From Mycobacterium vicinigordonae (GTDB lineage: Bacteria; Actinomycetota; Actinomycetes; Mycobacteriales; Mycobacteriaceae), in assembly GCF_013466425.1 (NCBI RefSeq), contig NZ_CP059165.1, positions 1,178,001 through 1,242,000 of the forward strand: 64,000 nucleotides of DNA, written 5' to 3'. The notes beneath the pieces were generated by a model that saw only the letters and a program-made list of their open reading frames with translations, had not been told where the DNA came from and did no database searches. A program made the translations under genes and the position numbers. This document shows, in pieces, positions 58,387-64,000 of this stretch (position 1 is its first letter; every line of letters starts with the position of its first letter).

Positions 58387-59690
58387 GGCTGTAGATTCAG
58401 GTCTCGGATTGCGCTGAACGCCCCGCACGTCCAGCATGCCAGCGGTACCGCAGCAGCCAGCGCGATGCAGCCCACCGCGTCGACGCCACGACGTGCCACG
58501 GGTGAGGGCGCCAATGCAGGAGCGACGAAGCCCACGTACATTGCGGCGGCAGCCAGCGCAGCGGTGAGTGCGGCGAACCACGGGCCGTATCGCGGCGCTG
58601 CGGACGCGGCGATGGCCAATGTTGTGGTGATGGAAGCTATTCCGATCGCGGAAAACACGATGGCTCTTCTGGCGTCGGTCCGCACGTGCAACAGCAGTAT
58701 GCCGCCGGTCAGCGCGGCCAGCGGGATGGCGCGATGCGCAGTGAATGCGGAGCCGGCGGCGCTCAGGGCCGCAACCGCCGCGAAGCCGGCGCGCAGGCTG
58801 GTCAACCTTTTGTCGGCGCGGCGCGTTCGGGCACTCAGTTCTTCTTCGCGCAGCGCCCGGGTGGGTGACAGGCCGGACAGCAACATCGCCGTCCGCGGCG
58901 CCACCTCGATCAGGCCAAGACACGCCAGCGTGGTCATCGACCCCACCACGTAGAGTCGGGCCCCGGTGAGCGCCGCAGCCAGCGCGGCCACCGCTATGAC
59001 GGTGGCCGCGAGCGCCAATGCAGTCAATGTGATTGCACCGCAATGCGCTACGCGTATCGCCAGCACCGCCGCGGCGGCCGTTGCCGTTGCCGCCAGTAAT
59101 ACGTGGGGCGCATGCGGGACGCCGGGCACCGCGAGCAGACCGGCGACGGCGGCGAACGTCACCGCAACGATCGCGAGTGTCAGCCTGGCTGTTGGACCGC
59201 GAAACGCATTGTGCGACAGAGTGGAAGCAGTCAGCGCGGCCGCAGCGACCGCTACTGCGGCGAGGACGGTGGGCGCCGGCTGCGTCCTGACGATGAACGC
59301 ATTTCGGGCGATGACCAGCGCACCGGTGGCGGCGAATGCGACGGCGGCGAGCGCACCGGGGGTGCTGCGGATTGGCAGGGAAGTAGTGGCCGGTGCAAGG
59401 CTGGCCGCTACCACCTGTGCGGCATCGTCGTGACGAGAAGCCGGCGGTTGAGCGTCCTGTTGGGTTAGGACCAGGACAGTGCCGTCGCGGATACCGTTTT
59501 GTGCCAGTGTCGTCGAACTCGGCAGCGCGGCGCAACCAACGCGCGATAGCCGGTGGCGCGCCTGCTCTGCACCGCCCAGCAGATCGAGGATCGACGGGAT
59601 GAGTTCGGCGACGGGCATGGTGGCGGGCAGTGACAGATCGGTGTTGGTGCCCCTGCAGTGAACGGTGACACGACAAGCTGATTCGCTCAT
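58383..59690 (-). CDS. eccD4: ESX-4 membrane channel protein EccD4
   Basis: 435 residues from ATG 59690 (467 in M. tuberculosis as I recall). N-terminal ubiquitin-like YukD domain (~1-80: CRVTVHCRGTNTDLSLPATM) followed by about eleven transmembrane helices, very Ala-rich. Forms the membrane pore part of the ESX-4 complex. Coupled to mycP4 by a 4 nt overlap; divergent from eccC4 with 93 bp between starts. Confidence 0.92.
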   Translation of the reverse strand: MSESACRVTVHCRGTNTDLSLPATMPVAELIPSILDLLGGAEQARHRLSRVGCAALPSSTTLAQNGIRDGTVLVLTQQDAQPPASRHDDAAQVVAASLAPATTSLPIRSTPGALAAVAFAATGALVIARNAFIVRTQPAPTVLAAVAVAAAALTASTLSHNAFRGPTARLTLAIVAVTFAAVAGLLAVPGVPHAPHVLLAATATAAAAVLAIRVAHCGAITLTALALAATVIAVAALAAALTGARLYVVGSMTTLACLGLIEVAPRTAMLLSGLSPTRALREEELSARTRRADKRLTSLRAGFAAVAALSAAGSAFTAHRAIPLAALTGGILLLHVRTDARRAIVFSAIGIASITTTLAIAASAAPRYGPWFAALTAALAAAAMYVGFVAPALAPSPVARRGVDAVGCIALAAAVPLACWTCGAFSAIRDLNLQP

Positions 59691-59783
59691 CACTGGGATG
59701 TTATCCAGGTCGCGGTCGAACGACTTTCGGCTATCCACAGACGACTTGCCGCAAGCCGTGTCGTTACCTAGCGTCGTCGAACT

Positions 59784-62700
59784 GTGCGTGCGGTGATCGA
59801 AATCGCCCCGCCCCCAGAGGTGCCGCGCTCGGGGGCGTCGAACCCGATGGTGTTGCTGCTGCCGTTGGTGATGTCGGCCGCGATGCTCGGCGTGACTATC
59901 GCGGCGTTCTGTACCGGGTCACCGATGGCGCACCAGCCCACCTTTCTTGCGTTTCCGGCACTGATGTCGGTGTCGATGGCGGTCACGGCGCTCACCGGAC
60001 GCGGCCGCCGGCGGGGCGCGGCCCTCAACGCCGATCGCGCGCGCTACTTCAGCTACCTGAGCGAACTGCGTCGTGAGATCACCGAACATGCCATGGAGCA
60101 ACGTGATTCGATGATGCGTAGGCATCCCGACCCCGACGTCTTGTGGACTCTGGTCGGTAGTACACGCATGTGGGAACAGAGACCGGACGGCCCGGCTAGT
60201 TGGGTGGTGCGGATCGGTGTCGGAACCGTGCCACTGGCAACCTCGCTGGTAGCCGCCCAGTGCCCAGCCGGGCAGCGCTGCGATCCGATCGCGGCCGAGG
60301 CGCAGCGCCGGTTCCTGGACACCCATTCGTCAACAGAGGCCCCCGTCGTCATCCGATTGGACGCGACGGTGACGATCGACGGTACGGCGCCGCGGGTGCG
60401 CGGTCTGCTTCGCGCCATCGTGTGCCAGTTGGCGGTGCTGTATTCGCCGGAGCATCTGGCGATCGGCTGCATCGTCAGCGATTCCCGAAGATCCCACTGG
60501 GATTGGTTGAAATGGCTACCTCATCACCGGCATCCGGCCGAGGCCGTGGCTGAGCAACGCACGGTGCTGGTCATCGACACACCCGAATCGAATGTGCCCG
60601 TACCCGATGGTGTCACAGTTCTGCGGGTCGGTAACGACGAACCTGTGCTGCGCGTACTGCATTGCGGCGGCATCGACGTGTTGGACGCCCCGGATTGGCT
60701 GGACGAGGCCGAGGCGGTGGCCTGCGCCCGCCGGCTGGCTCACACTGGGGAATCGGTGCAGCGGGATGATGCATCCTGGACGCAGCTGATCGGCCTCGGA
60801 CTCAAAGATATCGGTGACTTCGACCCAAAAGCACTGTGGTGCAACGTGACACAACTACTTGGCGTCCCCATCGGCAACACCGGCGACGGCCGACCGTTGT
60901 GCCTGGACATCAGAGAGGCCGCCCAGCACGGGATGGGGCCACACGGGCTGTGTGTCGGCGCTACCGGGTCGGGCAAGTCGGAGCTGCTACGCACCATCGC
61001 CCTGGGCATGATGGTGCGCACCTCGCCCGAAGTACTCAACCTGTTGTTGATCGACTTCAAAGGTGGCGCAACGTTCCTCGACTTCGCCGGCTCGGCACAC
61101 GTAGCCGCCGTGGTCACCAACCTGGCCGACGAGGCGCCACTGGTAGCCCGGATGCGCGAAGCTCTGGCGGGAGAGATGAACCGTCGACAGCAACTGCTGC
61201 GTGCGGCAGGTTCGGTAAGCGCGACGGCCTACAACCAGTCGCGCGAGCCGGGTGCGAGAGTCCTTCCAGCTCTACTCGTCATCGTCGACGAGTTCTCCGA
61301 ACTGCTCAGTCAGCATCCGGATTTCGCGGACACATTCGTCGCGATCGGGCGTCTGGGTCGCTCGCTGGGAATGCACCTGCTGCTCGCCAGTCAGCGGCTC
61401 GACGAGGGAAGGCTGCGCGGGCTCGAGGCGCACCTGTCTTACCGGATCTGTCTGAAGACGTTGTCGGCCAGTGAATCACGGACCGCTCTGGGTACTCTCG
61501 ACGCCTACCAGCTACCCAGCGTCCCGGGTGCGGGCTTTCTGCGGGTCGCCAATGGCGAGCCGCTCCGCTTCCAGGCTGCGTGTGTGTCGGGCCCGGCGCC
61601 ACGCGCGCGGGCTGTCGTTACCCCCTCGAAGGAGGTGCGGCGGTTCACCGCGTGGTCTCAAGGAGTGGCTACCCGCGAGCTCCGCGGGCCTTCGGTGCTG
61701 CACCTGGTCCTAGGCCGGCTGGCGGGCCACGGGCCCCGCGCACACCAGGTCTGGCTGCCGCCGCTGCAAGCGGCACCATCCCTGAGGTCGCTGTTGAGCG
61801 CGTGGACGCCGACCCGGTTGGCAGTGCCGATCGGGCTCGTCGACCTGCCCTACGACCAGTCGAGGCTCCCGCTAACGGTTGATTTGTCCGGTGCCGCAGG
61901 CAACGTCGTCATTGTCGGCGCGCCGCAGTCCGGCAAGTCGACCGCCCTGCGGACCCTCATCACCGCCCTGGCCGCCACCCACGATCCCCGGCGGGCGCAG
62001 TTCTACTGCCTGGATTTCGGTGGCGGCATACTCTCGTCGCTGCGGGAGCTGCCGCACGTAGGAGGGGTTGCAGACCGCGGCCGGCCCGAACTGATCTGGC
62101 GGATGATCACCGAGATCGAGACGGTGCTGCACACCCGCGAGGCCACTTGCCGTGGTGATCCGACGGCGCGGGGTGGCTTCGCGGACGTGTTCCTGGTCGC
62201 CGACGGATGGGCGAGCCTGCGTCACGAGTTCGAAGCCGTTGAACACGCCGTCACAGCGATTGCAAGTCAAGGACTTTCGTACGGCGTGCACGTGGTATTG
62301 ACAGCGTCGCGCTGGGCCGAGTTGCGCCCTGCCTTGAAGGATCAGCTCGGCACCCGGATCGAGTTGCGACTGGGCGACCCGGCGGATTCCGAGCTCGACC
62401 GCAAACAGGCCCGCTACGTCCCCGGCGACCGCCCTGGGCGTGGCCTTGCCCACGACGGCTCACACATGATGATCGCGCTGCCGACACCGGACGAAATCGA
62501 GGTACGCCGAGGGACCACGGTGGCCCCTCCGATAACGCTGCTGCCCGGCGAAGTCGGCTACGAATCGGTGGTCGCCGGGGACCCCGGGGCCATCCTGCTC
62601 GGCATCGAAGAGCGCTCGTTAGCGCCTCTTGCAATAGATTTCGACCACGGCCGGCACCTGCTGATCCTTGGCGACAACGGTTGCGGAAAGACCTCCGCCT

Positions 62701-63281
62701 TACGGACTCTGTGCCGGGAAATACTGCGTACCGCGGACGCGGCGCAGGCCCAACTGTTCGTAGTCGACTTCCGGCGCACGCTGCTCGGCGTCGTGGACGG
62801 CGAGCAGCTCGGCGGCTACGCCATGTCGCCGGCGTCGCTGATTGCGATGCTGGCGGTCTTGGTCGACATAATGCAAGCCAGGATGCCCGGGACGGACGTC
62901 ACCCAGGCGCAGCTGCGGAGCAGGTCGTGGTGGACCGGCCCGGAAATCTACGTCGTCATGGACGACTACGACCTGGTGGTTGGTTCCTCGTCGGGAAGCG
63001 AATTGCTGAAGCTGCTCGAATACCTGCCTTACGCAGCCGATCTCGGGTTACACGTCATCACAGCGCGGCGCATCGGCGGCGCATCGCGTGCGCTGTTCGA
63101 ACCGCTACTCGCCGGGTTGCGCGACCTGGGATGCATGACGATGATGATGAGCGGCCGCCCGGAAGACGGGCCGCTACTCGGGCCGAGACCGCCGGTGCCG
63201 CTGCCACCGGGCCGCGGTGTTCTGTCCGCCAGTCCCGGGGTGGAGCAGCGGGTGCAGGTTGCCTGGAGCCCGCCCGGATGA
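59784..63281 (+). CDS. eccC4: ESX-4 secretion ATPase EccC4 (FtsK/SpoIIIE type)
   Basis: 1165 residues. Two TM helices near the N-terminus ([36 protein letters not shown]), then three ATPase domains: Walker [10 protein letters not shown] (~392), GAPQSGKST (~712) and GDNGCGKTS (~963); Walker [15 protein letters not shown] and VVMDDYD. Motor of ESX-4; in EccC enzymes the last domain recognises Esx substrates. GTG 59784, with TAGCGT at 59769-59774 as likely -10. Overlaps the next gene (ATGA). Confidence 0.95.
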   Translation: MRAVIEIAPPPEVPRSGASNPMVLLLPLVMSAAMLGVTIAAFCTGSPMAHQPTFLAFPALMSVSMAVTALTGRGRRRGAALNADRARYFSYLSELRREITEHAMEQRDSMMRRHPDPDVLWTLVGSTRMWEQRPDGPASWVVRIGVGTVPLATSLVAAQCPAGQRCDPIAAEAQRRFLDTHSSTEAPVVIRLDATVTIDGTAPRVRGLLRAIVCQLAVLYSPEHLAIGCIVSDSRRSHWDWLKWLPHHRHPAEAVAEQRTVLVIDTPESNVPVPDGVTVLRVGNDEPVLRVLHCGGIDVLDAPDWLDEAEAVACARRLAHTGESVQRDDASWTQLIGLGLKDIGDFDPKALWCNVTQLLGVPIGNTGDGRPLCLDIREAAQHGMGPHGLCVGATGSGKSELLRTIALGMMVRTSPEVLNLLLIDFKGGATFLDFAGSAHVAAVVTNLADEAPLVARMREALAGEMNRRQQLLRAAGSVSATAYNQSREPGARVLPALLVIVDEFSELLSQHPDFADTFVAIGRLGRSLGMHLLLASQRLDEGRLRGLEAHLSYRICLKTLSASESRTALGTLDAYQLPSVPGAGFLRVANGEPLRFQAACVSGPAPRARAVVTPSKEVRRFTAWSQGVATRELRGPSVLHLVLGRLAGHGPRAHQVWLPPLQAAPSLRSLLSAWTPTRLAVPIGLVDLPYDQSRLPLTVDLSGAAGNVVIVGAPQSGKSTALRTLITALAATHDPRRAQFYCLDFGGGILSSLRELPHVGGVADRGRPELIWRMITEIETVLHTREATCRGDPTARGGFADVFLVADGWASLRHEFEAVEHAVTAIASQGLSYGVHVVLTASRWAELRPALKDQLGTRIELRLGDPADSELDRKQARYVPGDRPGRGLAHDGSHMMIALPTPDEIEVRRGTTVAPPITLLPGEVGYESVVAGDPGAILLGIEERSLAPLAIDFDHGRHLLILGDNGCGKTSALRTLCREILRTADAAQAQLFVVDFRRTLLGVVDGEQLGGYAMSPASLIAMLAVLVDIMQARMPGTDVTQAQLRSRSWWTGPEIYVVMDDYDLVVGSSSGSELLKLLEYLPYAADLGLHVITARRIGGASRALFEPLLAGLRDLGCMTMMMSGRPEDGPLLGPRPPVPLPPGRGVLSASPGVEQRVQVAWSPPG

Positions 63282-64000
63282 CCGCTCATCGTGCCGTGAT
63301 TGCTGCTGGTCCCGCGACGCTGCGCCGATTATGTTGTGATGCAGCAGAACACAGTGATATCGGCGTGGCAGCGCTGGAGGCGATCGATGACCCCGTCGGG
63401 CTTCTCGACGAGCTTCCGGTGGCCGTCGACGTGCTGTGGTCGGCGGCGCTGAGGTCACTGGTTGACGGGCACGGCGACGATGCGATCGTCGTGCATCCCT
63501 CCTGGTGGCCTGCGACTCGAGTCAGCGTGATCACCACGGCCGCAGGTACTTTGGGCGGTGTCGTGTCGGTTCGGGCCCGGCCTTGGTTGTTCGCGACGTC
63601 GACACGGAGTGAGGCCGAACCGATGGTGTCGGTGGAGATCGCCGATCGGCTGGTGGCGATCATCGGGTCGGATGTCGTCGCGGTGCCGCGCTCTGAACCT
63701 CGCGTCGTTGAGCAGGTGGTGGACGCCGTCGTCGCGTTGACGCCAACGGGGCGAGTCCTCATCGATGCGCCGAGCAGGGTCACCGGGGCGACGCAGCTGG
63801 CGAAGTCGTTGGCGACCTCCATCGGGGCCGAAAGGGTTGTCGAACTGGATGACACGCGGCTAGCCCGACTAGCCATGGCGGTTGACGCACCCAGAACGCC
63901 GACCCCAGCGAGTTCTGCATCGCGGGCTCGGACGAGCACCCGGGTGATCGGCACGGCCGTCGTCGCCACGGGGCTGGCCCTGGCAGTCCCGACGGTGACT
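63278..64000 (+). CDS. Type VII secretion-associated protein (Rv3446c-like), partial
   Basis: First 241 residues; the frame runs off the window end. ATG 63278 overlaps the eccC4 stop by 4 nt, placing it in the ESX-4 operon. Features: N-terminal actin-like/ribonuclease-fold-like start ([20 protein letters not shown]), a mid-region of ~190 residues, and a TM helix beginning near 229 ([20 protein letters not shown]). Matches the type VII secretion-associated protein family by position and pattern; no enzymatic motif recognised. Probably followed by esxU and esxT outside the window. Confidence 0.8.
   Translation, partial: MTAHRAVIAAGPATLRRLCCDAAEHSDIGVAALEAIDDPVGLLDELPVAVDVLWSAALRSLVDGHGDDAIVVHPSWWPATRVSVITTAAGTLGGVVSVRARPWLFATSTRSEAEPMVSVEIADRLVAIIGSDVVAVPRSEPRVVEQVVDAVVALTPTGRVLIDAPSRVTGATQLAKSLATSIGAERVVELDDTRLARLAMAVDAPRTPTPASSASRARTSTRVIGTAVVATGLALAVPTVT

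Noticed and set aside
57043..59676. An 877-codon open frame on the minus strand
   Set aside because: Only the 57043-58386 part has similarity (MycP4). The rest is an out-of-frame shadow of eccD4; the GTGA overlap at 58383-58386 gives the true start.

Overview
The window is chromosomal DNA of a high-GC actinobacterium, almost certainly a slow-growing, non-tuberculosis Mycobacterium. The ribosomal proteins, SecY, SigL/RslA, RmlB/RmlC, AtsA and the ESX-4 proteins read, from memory, as close relatives of their M. tuberculosis counterparts. The order differs: the S10/spc block (M. tuberculosis Rv0700-Rv0737, then Rv0751c-Rv0753c) runs straight into the rmlC-rmlB / alpha-operon / ESX-4 block (Rv3465-Rv3446c), which in M. 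tuberculosis lies far away. I cannot name the species from sequence alone.

Layout. (1) 1-5945: S10 operon, rpsJ to rpsQ, behind a ~400 nt leader. (2) 5946-15122: accessory genes between the S10 and spc operons: a TetR regulator with a divergent DUF2236 (MpaB-type) oxygenase, arylsulfatase AtsA with its formylglycine-generating enzyme, and two DUF4436 membrane proteins flanking a PstS-type phosphate-binding lipoprotein. (3) 15123-19477: spc operon, rplN to rplO. (4) 19490-36367: accessory region with an F420-type oxidoreductase, sppA, two head-to-tail pairs of UPF0677 methyltransferases, and between the pairs an SDR/alcohol dehydrogenase/methyltransferase/AraC/TetR/P450/MBL set, then fucA-serA2, xylB and an unusual GNAT protein. 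(5) 36645-41229: secY-adk-map, sigL-rslA and a MarR regulator. (6) 41226-44817: valine-catabolism operon mmsA-fadE9-mmsB on the minus strand. (7) 44959-45658: decayed 13E12-family (DUF222/HNH) gene at the junction between the two blocks. (8) 45761-49112: rmlC, rmlB and two LLM oxidoreductases on the minus strand. (9) 49367-53997: infA-rpmJ-rpsM-rpsK-rpsD-rpoA-rplQ-truA. (10) 54002-64000: two cutinases and the start of ESX-4 (eccB4, mycP4, eccD4, eccC4, and a partial secretion-associated protein running off the end).

How it works together. Translation and export genes (ribosomal proteins, IF1, RNA polymerase alpha, SecY, methionine aminopeptidase, adenylate kinase, pseudouridine synthase) form a backbone into which accessory modules have been placed at operon boundaries. 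Several modules carry recognisable local control sites: a 41 bp near-palindrome between the tetR and oxygenase starts, tandem 11-mers resembling a PHO box before pstS, a 17 bp element repeated before both methyltransferase pairs, palindromes before the AraC and TetR genes, a SigL-type promoter before sigL, and several -10 hexamers placed for leaderless transcripts.

No tRNA, rRNA, CRISPR array, complete insertion sequence or prophage was seen. The only mobile-related trace is the 13E12 remnant.
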